64,000 bases of DNA from CAZEWZ01 sp964516765 (GCA_964516765.1 CAZEWZ010000002.1:85528-149527); one strand, 5' to 3'; shown: positions 10,601-19,826, counted from the first letter of the stretch. Notes: generated by a model from the letters alone, not told the origin. A program made the numbers and translations.

Positions 10601-10962
10601 ACAATAAATGAGGGTTTTCTTTTAGAAATGAGTCGATGTAAAACTTTAGCTCTCATTAATACATTGGCGTTGTCTGTTTCTTCAATCTGATACGGTCTTC
10701 GATATGATCCGGGATAAAATAATAAATCTTTTTCTGGAATAAATTGTTCTAAATCATTCAGAAAGTAAGCCGCCTCCTCTTTATTGTTAAGAATGTAGAT
10801 AAATGTTTTTTCAATGGATTTAAAGCAAGAAATTGCGACTAAAGAAGCCACAGATCCTGAAAGATTCTTAAAGAAAAGCGGCTTTTTTTGTTCAATGTAA
10901 TCTACTACATTCTTTTCTTGAATGCTTTTAACATATCTATTTATGAGATCTATTTTTTTCAT
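7627..10962 (-). CDS. mfd: Transcription-repair coupling factor
   Basis: Mfd displaces RNA polymerase stalled at DNA lesions and recruits UvrA. The 1111-residue protein has the UvrB-like N-terminal region (YPGSYRRPYQ, then FSIRGGLVDVFSF), the RNA-polymerase interaction domain (GDFVTHIDHGIGKF, about residue 430), a RecG-like helicase with Walker A GDVGFGKTE near residue 600 and the DEEQ box, and a C-terminal TRCF domain. The ATG at 10962 (MKKIDLINRY) is preferred over an upstream non-ATG start nine codons earlier. fbp lies 93 bp upstream on the same strand. Confidence 0.96.
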   Translation of the reverse strand: MKKIDLINRYVKSIQEKNVVDYIEQKKPLFFKNLSGSVASLVAISCFKSIEKTFIYILNNKEEAAYFLNDLEQFIPEKDLLFYPGSYRRPYQIEETDNANVLMRAKVLHRLISKRKPSFIVTYPDAIFEKVITKEELSKSTLKLSVGEEIGIDFLNETLFEYGFTYADFVVEPGQFSIRGGLVDVFSFSNDYPYRIEFFGDEVESIRSFNINSQLSIREVKRLDIIPNIENKEMGEKRVPFTEYLEENSSVWVKDLDLSKGQLDKLYLKACDTYENLDQTIKQIQPEELFINAKTLKDSLQNFSVNSFGTKYDTSAIEIDFCTSFQPSFNKQFDLLTEHLNDQSNQGFENMIVCGSKKQEERFLNIFGNMDTDIKFSTLLLPIHEGFIDHDNKILCYTDHQLFERYHKFKLKSAQQYKKTITLNEITNLEIGDFVTHIDHGIGKFGGLQKIDVQGKNQEAIKLIYKNNDLLYLSIHALHKISKFNGKEGTAPKIHQLGSPSWAKTKNKTKTKIKIIAYDLIKLYAKRKSVVGFSFSPDSYLQYELEASFIYEDTPDQLKTTQAVKKDMESQNPMDRLVCGDVGFGKTEIAIRAAFKAVCDNKQVAILVPTTILALQHYKTFRKRLKDFPCTIDYINRFKTTKQQKETLKKLADGKIDIIIGTHRLVGKDVHFLDLGLLIIDEEQKFGVGVKDKLKTLKTNLDTLTLTATPIPRTLQFSLMAARDLSTIKTAPPNRLPVQTQNIGFNEETIRDAIQYEVSRGGQVFFIHNRIENIKEVAGMIQRLCPDIKVGIGHGQMDGQKLEQLMLDFIEGEFDLLVSTTIIESGLDIPNANTILINDAQNFGLSDLHQMRGRVGRSNKKAFCYLITPPRISISEEGRKRIQALEQHSDLGSGFNIAMRDLEIRGAGDILGAEQSGFISDIGFEMYQKILNEAVQELKESEFKDTYIDDESESFYMENCQIDTDMEILIPDHYVNSISERLQLYKDLNALQNEKELNIFEEQIIDRFGPIPDTVKKLSDSIRLRWIGKELGFEKIVLKNQKMIANFIANQQSKFFESSQFTGILEYIQKNPRTYQLKEKNNRLSIVFQGINEIKSAKNILQQIQSSLTLY

Positions 10963-11055
10963 TTTTCTCAATACAATAACCCCAATCAATTTAATGACAG
11001 GGGTGCGGGATGAAAATTATTTGGTATCCTTTAAAAACAATACTGGATATTTGTG

Positions 11056-12021
11056 TTACAAAAGTCCTGTTGCTTTATTCATCATTTCCTTTGATCCAGT
11101 AAAAAAGGGAGTCCGCTGGTGAATGTCTGAAGCTTTGATATCTAAAAGTCTAGTTTTTCCTTTTGTTGCTAGTCCGCCCGCTTGTTCGCAGATCATAGCA
11201 ATTGGATTACATTCATAAAGGAGCCTAAGCCTCCCCTCTGGTGCATCAGCTGTTGCAGGATAAATAAAGATACCTCCTTTGAGCATATTTCGATGGAAGT
11301 CTGCGACTAAGGAACCGATAAATCTAGCCGTATGAGTTCTTTTTCCATCGTAATTTAATTCTTTGCAAAATGCAATATAGTCTTTAACACCTTTTTCTAG
11401 TGTCTGGTAATTCCCTTCATTAATGGAATAAATGGTTCCATGATTTGGCGTTTTTACAGAGGCATTTGTGAGTTTAAACACTTCCGGATTAGGGTCAAGT
11501 GTAAAAGAGTGAACTCCATGACCACAAGTGTATACCAATACAGATGAAGAACCATATAGTACATATCCTGCCATGATTTGTTCATAACCGTACCGATAAA
11601 ACTCTTCTTTTTTTACAATTCCCGTTTGGTTTCTTTTAAAAATGGAGAAGATTGTTCCCACCGAGATATTGACATCAATATTGGAAGATCCATCTAAAGG
11701 ATCTGTGGCAAATAGATATTCTCCTGTGTTATTTAAGAGAATAATTTCCTCGTTTTCTTCACTTGCTATTGCAGCAATATTTCCGCAAAATTCTAGTTCT
11801 TCAATAAAATGTTGATTGGCTATTAGATCAAGCTTTTGAACTTGTTCCCCTTGAATATTTTTACTCCCCTCAGCTCCAAGTATATCCAAAAGGCCAGCCA
11901 TATTTATTTTCTGGTGAATACTAATGGAAGCTTTTTCTACTGCTATTAATATGTCAAGTATGGCTTGGGGGTTTTCTCCATGAACTTCTGGTTTTTCAGT
12001 GACAAATTGGTCTAAAAGCAT
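11056..12021 (-). CDS. fbp: Fructose-1,6-bisphosphatase, class I
   Basis: This enzyme hydrolyses fructose-1,6-bisphosphate to fructose-6-phosphate in gluconeogenesis. The metal- and phosphate-binding core DPLDGSSN lies at residues 107-114 and the upstream acidic ASEENEE segment at 87-93. The substrate-binding segment GGIFIYPAT lies near residue 255 and the conserved RLRLLYECNP follows. The 321-residue length fits class I enzymes. Together with gap at 41.9 kb it suggests a working gluconeogenic route. It is separated from mfd by 93 bp; whether they are co-transcribed is unclear. Confidence 0.95.
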   Translation of the reverse strand: MLLDQFVTEKPEVHGENPQAILDILIAVEKASISIHQKINMAGLLDILGAEGSKNIQGEQVQKLDLIANQHFIEELEFCGNIAAIASEENEEIILLNNTGEYLFATDPLDGSSNIDVNISVGTIFSIFKRNQTGIVKKEEFYRYGYEQIMAGYVLYGSSSVLVYTCGHGVHSFTLDPNPEVFKLTNASVKTPNHGTIYSINEGNYQTLEKGVKDYIAFCKELNYDGKRTHTARFIGSLVADFHRNMLKGGIFIYPATADAPEGRLRLLYECNPIAMICEQAGGLATKGKTRLLDIKASDIHQRTPFFTGSKEMMNKATGLL

Positions 12022-12112
12022 TAGTCTTATTGTATTGTTAATTAATTTATCTCTCTAAAATTTAAAAAGCTAATAGGGGGGCGATTATCGCTATCATTTT
12101 AATTTCGGCATA

Positions 12113-12775
12113 TTATTTAAGTTTAAAGCAAAAACCCAAATTTAATATTAGTTGATGATCAAGGCCATTGCCGATATCTTCATATAGATCAATATTATCA
12201 CGCCCAAACATTTGGTCGCTAATGCTTAGAATTACTCCCCAATCTTCTTGAAGATAATAACTTATTTCTAATCCAATAGGGAAGAAGACTGACCATATAT
12301 CTTCAGGAGTTATAGTAACAAGTTCTCCTATACTCGTCAATTCAACATCTCCATAATGGTATCCTATTCCACTTATTAAATGAACCTGAAGCTTTTTGAG
12401 CCCAGTAGGATTGAGTGCTCTTCTGAAGGCGATGAAGGCTTGTGTGAATTGACTTTTAAAATTTAAAAAAGGGACGCCAAGAACTGGCCTATTTTCTCCG
12501 CTATTTTTTCCTGTAATAAGACCAAATTGGAGACTATTTTTTGTGCTAAATTCTTTATTTAATTTTACAGACAAAGCGATATTTGGGAGAAATTTTCCCG
12601 AAGGATTAAATTTCAAATCACCAATAAAATCTGCATTTCCATAGCTGATATTTCCATTCCATTGTACTTCCGTATTTTTTGCGTTTTTATCAATAGTATT
12701 AAATTTTGATTTTCTTTGTGCACAAATTTCGGCACTAAAAATAAAAACTAATAAAGTAAAAAGTGTATTTCTCAT
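12113..12775 (-). CDS. Outer-membrane beta-barrel protein, function unknown
   Basis: The 220-residue protein starts with a Sec signal peptide (cleavage near AEICAQ|RKSK), then alternating hydrophobic/polar strands typical of a small barrel, and ends with a strand closing in GFCFKLK. This is the usual architecture of small Bacteroidota outer-membrane porin-like proteins. No catalytic or binding motif is visible. It is a single gene with its own strong promoter (12797-12826) and fbp lies downstream with a 91-bp gap. I do not recognise a specific family. Confidence 0.7.
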   Translation of the reverse strand: MRNTLFTLLVFIFSAEICAQRKSKFNTIDKNAKNTEVQWNGNISYGNADFIGDLKFNPSGKFLPNIALSVKLNKEFSTKNSLQFGLITGKNSGENRPVLGVPFLNFKSQFTQAFIAFRRALNPTGLKKLQVHLISGIGYHYGDVELTSIGELVTITPEDIWSVFFPIGLEISYYLQEDWGVILSISDQMFGRDNIDLYEDIGNGLDHQLILNLGFCFKLK

Positions 12776-12796
12776 CGCTGTAAAGTTTATCCATCA

Positions 12797-12826
12797 CAAA
12801 GATAAGTTTTATGCTCATTTTACAAA
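12797..12826 (-). promoter_or_regulatory. Promoter for the outer-membrane protein gene at 12775
   Basis: On the minus strand TTTG (12823-12826) is followed after 18 nt by TATCTTTG (12797-12804). This is a full match to the Bacteroidota -33/-7 promoter. Transcription would begin about 15 nt before the ATG. Confidence 0.75.
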
Positions 12827-12962
12827 ATGATGGATATGATTTCCTCGGCTTGTATCTATATTTTATTCTAGCCATCTTGGTTATTTTTTACTACTCTAAA
12901 AAAATATTATTCTAAGAGTTGAAAAAAAATATGCATGGTATTTTTCAGAGATTTAATATGCG

Positions 12963-12970
12963 TATATTTG
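12963..12970 (+). promoter_or_regulatory. Putative -7 element of the tig promoter
   Basis: TATATTTG matches TAnnTTTG exactly. A T-rich run at 12941-12945 stands at about the -33 position. The predicted leader before the trigger-factor ATG is roughly 60 nt. Confidence 0.6.
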
Positions 12971-13039
12971 CATCCAATTTTAAGTATTTTAATAAATTAA
13001 AGACCCATTTTTGAAGATTACTATTTTAATTAACTGTAG

Positions 13040-14386
13040 ATGAATATTTCCAAAGAAAACATAGATTCTTTAAATGCTATTTTGAGAGTCAATATTTTAG
13101 CCTCAGATTATCAAGTTCGTGTTGATACCGTTTTATCTGACTACCGAAAAACGGCCGATATGCCAGGATTTAGAATGGGAAAAGTACCCATGGGAGTAGT
13201 GAAAAAAAAGTACGGTTTATCTGTGAAGGTTGAAGAGATAAATAAATTACTTTCGGAATCGATTTCAAAATTTATTGCTAATGAAAAGTTAGATATACTT
13301 GGGAATCCATTACCAAAAGATCTTGTGCAGTTAGATTGGAGTCAGCAAGAAGATTTTGATTTTGAATACGAATTAGGTCTTGCTCCCAAGTTTGATCTTC
13401 AGATATCCAAAAAATATAAATTAGACTATTTTAACGTAATAGCTAACAAGGCAATGGTTGATCGATATTCAGATGATATTGCTAAACGTTATGGTAAAAT
13501 GTCTAGCCCAGATAAAGTTGAAGCCACAGATTTAGTTTATGGTAATTTTAAAGAGTTGGCTGAGGACGGTTCAGAAAAAGATAACGGAATTTCTAATCAA
13601 GCCTCTGTTTCCTTAGAATTTATTACCAATAATAAAAAGAAAGCTCAATTTATGGGAGCCCAGAAAGGAACCGTAATAATGCTTGAGCCAAAAAAAGATT
13701 TTAATAATGACACCGATGCCGCTGCGATGATTAATGTAGACAAAGAGGTTTATGCCAATTTAACCTCATGTTTTAATTTCACAATAGATAATATTAGCCG
13801 AATGGTTGCCGCTGAATTGAATGTGGAGTTATTTGATAAGATATACGGAGAAGGTGTCATTAAAAATGAAAAAGAATTTAGAATAAAGGTGACTGAAGAG
13901 GTTGAAAAAATGTTTGTAGCAGATTCTGACCGAAAATTCCAGAACGATGCAGTCGATTTTTTAATTCAGAAAACTTCCTTTGATCTACCAGAAGCCTTTT
14001 TGAAAAGGTGGATGCAGTCAGTTTCAGAAAAACCCGTCACTATTGAAGAAATAGAAAAAGATTTCGAAGGATATAAGAAGTCCTTGAAGTGGCAAATTAT
14101 CGAGAATAAGATTGCTACAGAAAATAAAATCAGCGTGAGCAAAGAAGAGGCTCTTGCGGAAACCAAAAACCTGATTAGAGACCAAATGTCGCAATACGGT
14201 CAATTGGCACCTGAAGAAGTTATGCTAGATCAATATGCACAACAGGTACTTGCAAATAAAGACGAGGAGAAAAATGTTTACGACCGAGTTTTTGCTTCTA
14301 AATTAACTGTTTTCTTCAAAGAAAACTTCAAGATGAATTTGAAAGATATATCCTACGAAGATTTTGTGAAACAAAATCAAGATTAA
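13040..14386 (+). CDS. tig: Trigger factor, ribosome-associated chaperone
   Basis: Trigger factor binds the ribosomal exit tunnel and folds nascent chains. The N-terminal ribosome-binding domain carries the signature GFRMGKVP near residue 45, matching the conserved GFRxGxxP loop. The central region (about 150-250) corresponds to the peptidyl-prolyl isomerase position but is diverged, as is common in Bacteroidota; the C-terminal helical arms are present. At 448 residues the length is normal. clpP follows 88 bp downstream, the classical tig-clpP order, linking folding to proteolysis. No clpX is seen here. Confidence 0.93.
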   Translation: MNISKENIDSLNAILRVNILASDYQVRVDTVLSDYRKTADMPGFRMGKVPMGVVKKKYGLSVKVEEINKLLSESISKFIANEKLDILGNPLPKDLVQLDWSQQEDFDFEYELGLAPKFDLQISKKYKLDYFNVIANKAMVDRYSDDIAKRYGKMSSPDKVEATDLVYGNFKELAEDGSEKDNGISNQASVSLEFITNNKKKAQFMGAQKGTVIMLEPKKDFNNDTDAAAMINVDKEVYANLTSCFNFTIDNISRMVAAELNVELFDKIYGEGVIKNEKEFRIKVTEEVEKMFVADSDRKFQNDAVDFLIQKTSFDLPEAFLKRWMQSVSEKPVTIEEIEKDFEGYKKSLKWQIIENKIATENKISVSKEEALAETKNLIRDQMSQYGQLAPEEVMLDQYAQQVLANKDEEKNVYDRVFASKLTVFFKENFKMNLKDISYEDFVKQNQD

Positions 14387-14474
14387 TATTTGCATAATGT
14401 TTTTCAAAATAGAAACAGAGCCCATTGCTTTTTTTCTACATTAGCATAACAATAACTTATAAGACCATAGACCT

Positions 14475-15149
14475 ATGTATTCTAAAGATGAGTTTCGGAA
14501 ATATGCCATTCACCATATGGGAATTAGTAGTACAACAGTAGATTCTTTCTCGTCCATGATGGACAACTATATCTCGCCGACGATTATTGAAGAACGCCAA
14601 ATGAATGTTGCTTCAATGGATGTTTTTTCTCGATTGATGATGGATCGCATTATCTTTTTGGGAGTTCCAATCAATGATTATGTAGCCAATATTATTCAAG
14701 CCCAATTGTTGTTTTTGGAGTCTGTTGATGCAAAGAAAGATATCCAGATTTATCTTAATTCGCCAGGTGGTGGTGTATATGCAGGCTTAGGTATATATGA
14801 TACAATGCAATATATTAGCCCTGATGTTGCAACAATTTGCACTGGAATGGCGGCAAGTATGGGCGCAGTTTTATTGTGTGCAGGTACCGAAGGTAAGAGA
14901 ACCGCATTGAAGCATTCTCGAGTAATGATTCACCAACCTTTGGGAGGTGCACAAGGGCAGGCTTCTGACATAGAAATCACAGCTAGAGAAATTCAAAAAC
15001 TGAAAAAGGAATTGTACACCATTATTTCTGATCATTCAGGAAAATCTTACAAGGATGTATGGAAAGATAGCGACAGAGACTATTGGATGACATCATCAGA
15101 GGCTAAGGAATACGGAATGATCGACGAGGTATTGACACGAACCAAATAA
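14475..15149 (+). CDS. clpP: ATP-dependent Clp protease proteolytic subunit
   Basis: ClpP forms the tetradecameric serine protease that works with ClpX or ClpA unfoldases. The catalytic triad is visible as Ser128 (GMAASMGAV), His153 (MIHQPLGG) and Asp198 (WKDSDRDYW). The oxyanion segment SPGGGVYAG is at 96-104. The 224-residue length includes a somewhat long N-terminal extension of about 30 residues, usual in the phylum. The next gene converges on it with a 26-bp gap and no obvious terminator. Confidence 0.97.
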   Translation: MYSKDEFRKYAIHHMGISSTTVDSFSSMMDNYISPTIIEERQMNVASMDVFSRLMMDRIIFLGVPINDYVANIIQAQLLFLESVDAKKDIQIYLNSPGGGVYAGLGIYDTMQYISPDVATICTGMAASMGAVLLCAGTEGKRTALKHSRVMIHQPLGGAQGQASDIEITAREIQKLKKELYTIISDHSGKSYKDVWKDSDRDYWMTSSEAKEYGMIDEVLTRTK

Positions 15150-15175
15150 ATTTATATTGATAAGAATAAATAGTG

Positions 15176-16927
15176 TCAGTCGTAAAAATTCCAAATCAAA
15201 CTCAATCTAAATGTCGATTTAGCCATAGGGTATGGTTTTAGTATGTATTGTGTTCCTTGCCAGAGACCATTGAAATGCTCGTAAGAAAGGAATACTTTAA
15301 GAGATTGAATTTGAAAGTTGACAAATAAGTCTGCTCTGATACTATTACTCGTTGCATTCGACGGATTGATATAAAAATCTCCAAGCAAAGGGGCATAAGA
15401 CATTCCTGGATGAGCTGATTTATATAGCAATCTTATCCCCATCTGACTAATACTCGCTTCTTCAAAGAGATTTCCTTGCCAATATAGTTTTTGACGAAAC
15501 ATTAGTTTAGGTAATGAGATCGCTATATTTGAACTAAACTGATATCCGATAGTTCCGTCCAAATGCCAGGCATCTTTTGTTAGACGGTGATCGATTCTAC
15601 TTTGAAAAATATCAATTTTTTCTTGGGAGGTAGTCGAGATACCTTCTTCATCAAAGTAATTATACCCCTCTATATTGTGGTAGGAATTAAGAATTCTGAT
15701 TTTATCTGTAATTTTTATTTCCCAGTCGGCATATTTATCTATAATAACTTGGTTAGAAGTAGAAGGATAAATCTCTTCTTTACCCATAGGGTTAGAATTC
15801 GTATTCATATTCATCCAACTCGGCAAATTTCTTTCGGATGCAATTTTAAATGTATTTATACACCCTATAAATTTTACTTTTTGTCGAAAACATAAGTTTA
15901 GGCTTGGCATTGATAAATCACCCAAACCATAAGCGAAATAGATTTGGTTTTTGTACTGCTCCGAGACTAGTTTTCCAAAAACATTCCATCGCCTATTTTT
16001 TTGACTAAAGTATTTTAGATTTTGATATTCCATCCCCAATGTCATTTGCTTATCAGAATTGATTTTCTGTATCCATTTAAGCAAGTGATTACTATAGTTA
16101 AAAGCTCTTGTAATTTGACTTACAGAGTCGGTTCTGGTTGGATAAAAAAGAGTATCGTCTTCTAAGCCGTCATAGAGCAAAGAATCCCTAGAGAAGTTCA
16201 TTTCATATACCAGCGATGCATTGTCACTAATTTCTTTTCTCTGATGGACATTAATTTCTATGTGTTTACTAATGCTATTTAGTTGATTCCAATGGGTGGG
16301 AAGTAGTTCCCAATTGCTTTCATTTCCCGATAAGAATAGAGAATCATTTGATATTCCACCATTCCATTCTGATACGTTTTTATATGTTCTTATTCGCCAT
16401 TTAGAGGAAAAAGGAATTTCAGGATGATAGAAATTTCCTTCGATTTTAAATCTAGTATTATTCATGTTTTCGTGCGCTAAATAACCTTCAGATACCTGTC
16501 TACTGTAATCGATTGAGGTAGAACCGTATTTGTACCTTCTTCGATGGGTGAAATTTAGTCTTTGCCCATCAGAATAGTTCTGGGAGTAGATTATTTTAGT
16601 CTGTGGAAAAGTTTGACTATAGTATGATCCATAGTAGTCTTTTGGAACATGGTTTTGAACTAACAGATCTCCTATTTGGAGATGCATATTATGTTTTGAT
16701 TTCCACCAGAGGGCCAAAAGAGGCGATCCGAAATTACTTAGAGTCGTGCACTCAAACAAATCAAATCCTAGTAGAATTAAATTGTCATCTTCTTGAAAAC
16801 TATTTTCTTGGTTTTGAAATACAATGGAATCCAATACAATACTGTCAGAATAGGAAAATGTTTCCACTTTTTCTTGACCCATTAAATGAATGGAATATAA
16901 AAGCGGAAGCAATTTTAGTATTCTCAT
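15176..16927 (-). CDS. Putative outer-membrane porin (Bacteroidota 'putative porin' family)
   Basis: The 583-residue protein has a signal peptide ending near SIHLMGQ|EK, then many aromatic-rich amphipathic strands and a C-terminal strand ending SLIWNFYD, consistent with a large outer-membrane barrel. The segment around residues 80-150 (tyrosine-rich, then YSDGQRLNFTHRRRYKYG) resembles the phylum-specific putative porin family. Function and substrate are unknown. The gene follows the secreted esterase gene with a 6-bp gap, so the two probably share an mRNA. Confidence 0.7.
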   Translation of the reverse strand: MRILKLLPLLYSIHLMGQEKVETFSYSDSIVLDSIVFQNQENSFQEDDNLILLGFDLFECTTLSNFGSPLLALWWKSKHNMHLQIGDLLVQNHVPKDYYGSYYSQTFPQTKIIYSQNYSDGQRLNFTHRRRYKYGSTSIDYSRQVSEGYLAHENMNNTRFKIEGNFYHPEIPFSSKWRIRTYKNVSEWNGGISNDSLFLSGNESNWELLPTHWNQLNSISKHIEINVHQRKEISDNASLVYEMNFSRDSLLYDGLEDDTLFYPTRTDSVSQITRAFNYSNHLLKWIQKINSDKQMTLGMEYQNLKYFSQKNRRWNVFGKLVSEQYKNQIYFAYGLGDLSMPSLNLCFRQKVKFIGCINTFKIASERNLPSWMNMNTNSNPMGKEEIYPSTSNQVIIDKYADWEIKITDKIRILNSYHNIEGYNYFDEEGISTTSQEKIDIFQSRIDHRLTKDAWHLDGTIGYQFSSNIAISLPKLMFRQKLYWQGNLFEEASISQMGIRLLYKSAHPGMSYAPLLGDFYINPSNATSNSIRADLFVNFQIQSLKVFLSYEHFNGLWQGTQYILKPYPMAKSTFRLSLIWNFYD

Positions 16928-16933
16928 AAGTTA

Positions 16934-18370
16934 TTACTTATTTAGTCTTATATTTTTTTTGGCAGAGCCATCCTCAAAAATATCGATTTTGAACCCACTC
17001 GTTTCACTACCTGTATTTCTCCCCAGTAGATCAATACTAAATTTTATTTCTGTGGAGTTCACATTGTTTTCTGTGACATTAAGATTGCTTTCATTCATGC
17101 AGTGTTTGAAAAAATTCCATATTTCCTCTGCAGAATCTATATCCATATTTCCGTTAGATCCTGGCCAATCGTGTCCTCCTCCTTCAACTTTATAGAACCA
17201 AATGTGAGTGTTGGTAGTTGAACTTGAATATTTTTCTACAAACACTTGACTTCCATCATTTGGACTTGTATTGGGTAAGTATCCTGATTCGACCATTTGG
17301 CAGTCATTATTTTGAACCCAAAAATCAATCACTTCTTCCTGACCTGGATAGGGTCCCCAAAAAGTGTCATCCGGATCACCGTTGTAATAAGTAACATTGT
17401 CTTGGGTTCCATGTATTTCCATGATAGATACGTATTCGCTTGCAGAACAATTGTTGATAATTCCATTGAACATGGTTCCAGCAACTCCAGCAATAGCTGA
17501 AAATGTTTCGGAAGCTTCACAGGCCAAAAGATAGCTAACTTCAGCACCATTCGACATCCCCGATGAGAAAGTTTTATCAGGTGAAAGATCGTGAGTCTCT
17601 TGAAGGTAAGCAGCTAATTCAATAAAAAATTGCACGTCATCAGCTGCATTGTTTGGCGTAAAGTTATAACCCACATTCCAGTATGCTGTATTACCATCAT
17701 ATTGCCCTTGAGGGAAACAAACGGCGAACCCTTCTTCATTTGCCAATTCAATAAAACCACTATAATTCATTATTCCATCTGCTGAACCAGTATATCCATG
17801 AGATACAAATACAAGGGGTGCTTTAGATCCTGCACTTTCAGGTTTGTAAAAAATATATTCTCTGGGGTTTTTGTCTCCAGAAATATAAAATTCTAAGCTC
17901 ATCACACAGGTTCCATTGTCCATAGTTGCATATTCATTATAATTGATTGCTTCGTTGTTAGTACATCCATAAATTGTCAATTCACAGTCTGCTGTGTCTT
18001 GTCCCAATTCTAGTTCTTCATATCCTATAAATGTGTTTCCAGTTAATGAATAGGTTGAATTGTTGTTTTCGAAAGACAATGTGATTTCTCCTCCGTTCCA
18101 GCCATCTCCCCAAGAATCTAGTGCTTCTATATAATAACATCCTGCTTCCAAACAGAAACTAATTGAGTAATCTGTATAATCTGAGCCTTCAATACCTTGA
18201 AATGAACCCATCAGAATATTGCTTTGGTTATAAATATTCCAGGCCATTTCTTCTGCCCATTCCCCAGTTTCGGTCTCAACTATTAACTCAATATCATTAC
18301 ACTGTGCATGAATGTTTTCCATAAATCCAAAACATAATAAGACATATATAAGTGGGAAGGTAGTTTTCAT
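16934..18370 (-). CDS. Secreted alpha/beta-hydrolase esterase (PHB-depolymerase/feruloyl-esterase-like) with T9SS-like C-terminus
   Basis: The enzyme is predicted to hydrolyse ester bonds outside the cell. A signal peptide ends near HAQ|CND. Residues 25-130 form a beta domain with the SWGDGWNGG motif, and 135-155 is one copy of the YGCT..A.NY...A..DNGTC repeat frequent in marine Flavobacteriales. The hydrolase domain (about 160-425) has Ser273 in GMSNGA, Asp324 in HGTQDN and His400 in GGGHDWPG, a complete triad. The tail DLLGR... GFKIDIFEDGSAKKNIRL looks like a T9SS sorting signal. The porin-like gene follows 6 bp downstream. The substrate (polyester, aryl ester or glycan ester) is not determinable. 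Confidence 0.85.
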   Translation of the reverse strand: MKTTFPLIYVLLCFGFMENIHAQCNDIELIVETETGEWAEEMAWNIYNQSNILMGSFQGIEGSDYTDYSISFCLEAGCYYIEALDSWGDGWNGGEITLSFENNNSTYSLTGNTFIGYEELELGQDTADCELTIYGCTNNEAINYNEYATMDNGTCVMSLEFYISGDKNPREYIFYKPESAGSKAPLVFVSHGYTGSADGIMNYSGFIELANEEGFAVCFPQGQYDGNTAYWNVGYNFTPNNAADDVQFFIELAAYLQETHDLSPDKTFSSGMSNGAEVSYLLACEASETFSAIAGVAGTMFNGIINNCSASEYVSIMEIHGTQDNVTYYNGDPDDTFWGPYPGQEEVIDFWVQNNDCQMVESGYLPNTSPNDGSQVFVEKYSSSTTNTHIWFYKVEGGGHDWPGSNGNMDIDSAEEIWNFFKHCMNESNLNVTENNVNSTEIKFSIDLLGRNTGSETSGFKIDIFEDGSAKKNIRLNK

Positions 18371-18431
18371 TTTGTTTTATTTTTAATGAATGTAAGATGA
18401 TTTTATTGAGCAATATTAATAATAAATCCTA

Positions 18432-19826
18432 TTAAGAGTCAAGCTTAAGGTCCGTAAAATTTTTGTAAAAATATGGTATGGTTTCAATTCCTTTTAAATA
18501 GTTAAACACTCCATAGTGTTCATTTGGGGAATGAATGGCGTCTGAGTCTAATCCGAAACCTAAAAGTATCGACTTGACATTTAATTCTTGTTCAAATAAT
18601 GCCACAATAGGAATACTTCCTCCACTTCGAACGGGAACAGGTTTTTTTCCAAAAGTTACTTCCATAGCATCGCTTGCAGCTTTATAAGCAATGTTGTCTG
18701 TGGGGGAGACATATGGCATTCCTCCATGATGAGGTGTAACTTTTACTTTTACTGATTTGGGAGCAATACTGACAAAGTGATCGCAAAATAATTTTGTGAT
18801 TTTATGAGGATCTTGGCCTGGCACCAAACGCATTGAAATTTTTGCATATGCTTTAGAAGCAATTACTGTTTTTGCTCCTTCGCCGGAATACCCGCCCCAA
18901 ATCCCGTTAACGTCTAGTGTTGGACGAATGGAATTACGTTCCATGGTCAAGTATCCTTCTTCTCCATGAATATCACCAAGATCTAGAGTTTTTTTATATG
19001 CTTCAAGACTGAATGGTGCTTTGGCCATTTCCGCTCTTTCTTCGAGGCTTAAAATTTCTACATCGTCATAGAATCCAGGAATGGTAATTTTATTTTTATC
19101 ATCTTGCAGAGAGGCAATCATCTGCGTCAAGATATTGATTGGGTTGGCCACGGCTCCTCCATATAATCCTGAGTGTAAGTCTCTGTTGGGACCTGTCACC
19201 TCTACTTCCACATAACTTAGACCTCTAAGACCAGTGGTGATTGATGGGATATCATTGGCTAACATTCCAGTATCTGAGATTAAAATCACATCGCAGCTCA
19301 GTTTTTCTCTATTGCCTTTTACAAAAGCATCCAATGAGTTGGAACCGACTTCTTCTTCCCCCTCAATCATAAATTTTACATTGCATGGAAGTGAATCGGT
19401 TTTCATCATCAACTCAAAAGCTTTCACATGCATATACATTTGTCCTTTGTCATCACAAGCTCCTCTGGCAAATATGGCGCCATCTGGATGTAATTGAGTT
19501 TTTTTAATCACCGGGTCAAATGGACCGCTTGTCCATAATTCTAATGGATCTGCAGGCTGAACATCGTAGTGACCATAAACCAATATGGTAGGCAAAGAAG
19601 AGTCGACCATTTTTTGTGCATATACAATAGGGTAGCCAGGAGTTTCACAAATCTCCACATAATCTGCTCCGGCTTCTTCCAACCTTTTTTTAACCACTTC
19701 TGAGGTTCTTAGAACATCTTTTTTGTATTCTGGGTCGGCTGATATAGATGGGATTCTTAATAAATCCATTAACTCATCTATAAATCGATCTTTATTTTCT
19801 TGAATGTATACTTGTATGTTTTTCAT
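18432..19826 (-). CDS. M20-family dipeptidase
   Basis: This zinc aminoacyl/dipeptidase hydrolyses dipeptides in the cytoplasm, since no signal peptide is seen. Metal-site residues include His86 and Asp88 in GHYDVQP, Asp125 in ACDDKG and the catalytic and metal-binding glutamates of EGEEE at 155-159. The dimerisation (lid) domain lies about 195-360, and the final metal His is in DAIHSPNEHYG near the C-terminus. The 464-residue length is that of the carnosinase/CNDP-like M20 group. It is monocistronic and divergent from the gene at 20061. Confidence 0.92.
   Translation of the reverse strand: MKNIQVYIQENKDRFIDELMDLLRIPSISADPEYKKDVLRTSEVVKKRLEEAGADYVEICETPGYPIVYAQKMVDSSLPTILVYGHYDVQPADPLELWTSGPFDPVIKKTQLHPDGAIFARGACDDKGQMYMHVKAFELMMKTDSLPCNVKFMIEGEEEVGSNSLDAFVKGNREKLSCDVILISDTGMLANDIPSITTGLRGLSYVEVEVTGPNRDLHSGLYGGAVANPINILTQMIASLQDDKNKITIPGFYDDVEILSLEERAEMAKAPFSLEAYKKTLDLGDIHGEEGYLTMERNSIRPTLDVNGIWGGYSGEGAKTVIASKAYAKISMRLVPGQDPHKITKLFCDHFVSIAPKSVKVKVTPHHGGMPYVSPTDNIAYKAASDAMEVTFGKKPVPVRSGGSIPIVALFEQELNVKSILLGFGLDSDAIHSPNEHYGVFNYLKGIETIPYFYKNFTDLKLDS

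Noticed and set aside
12081..12091. GCGAT-T-ATCGC palindrome in the gap between fbp and the barrel gene
   Set aside because: It is a perfect 5+5 palindrome, but it has no T-run and no conserved context I can cite; left out as a regulator or terminator.
16603..17195. Plus-strand frames opposite the porin/esterase pair
   Set aside because: They are antisense to two genes with signal peptides and good domain support, and show no motif.
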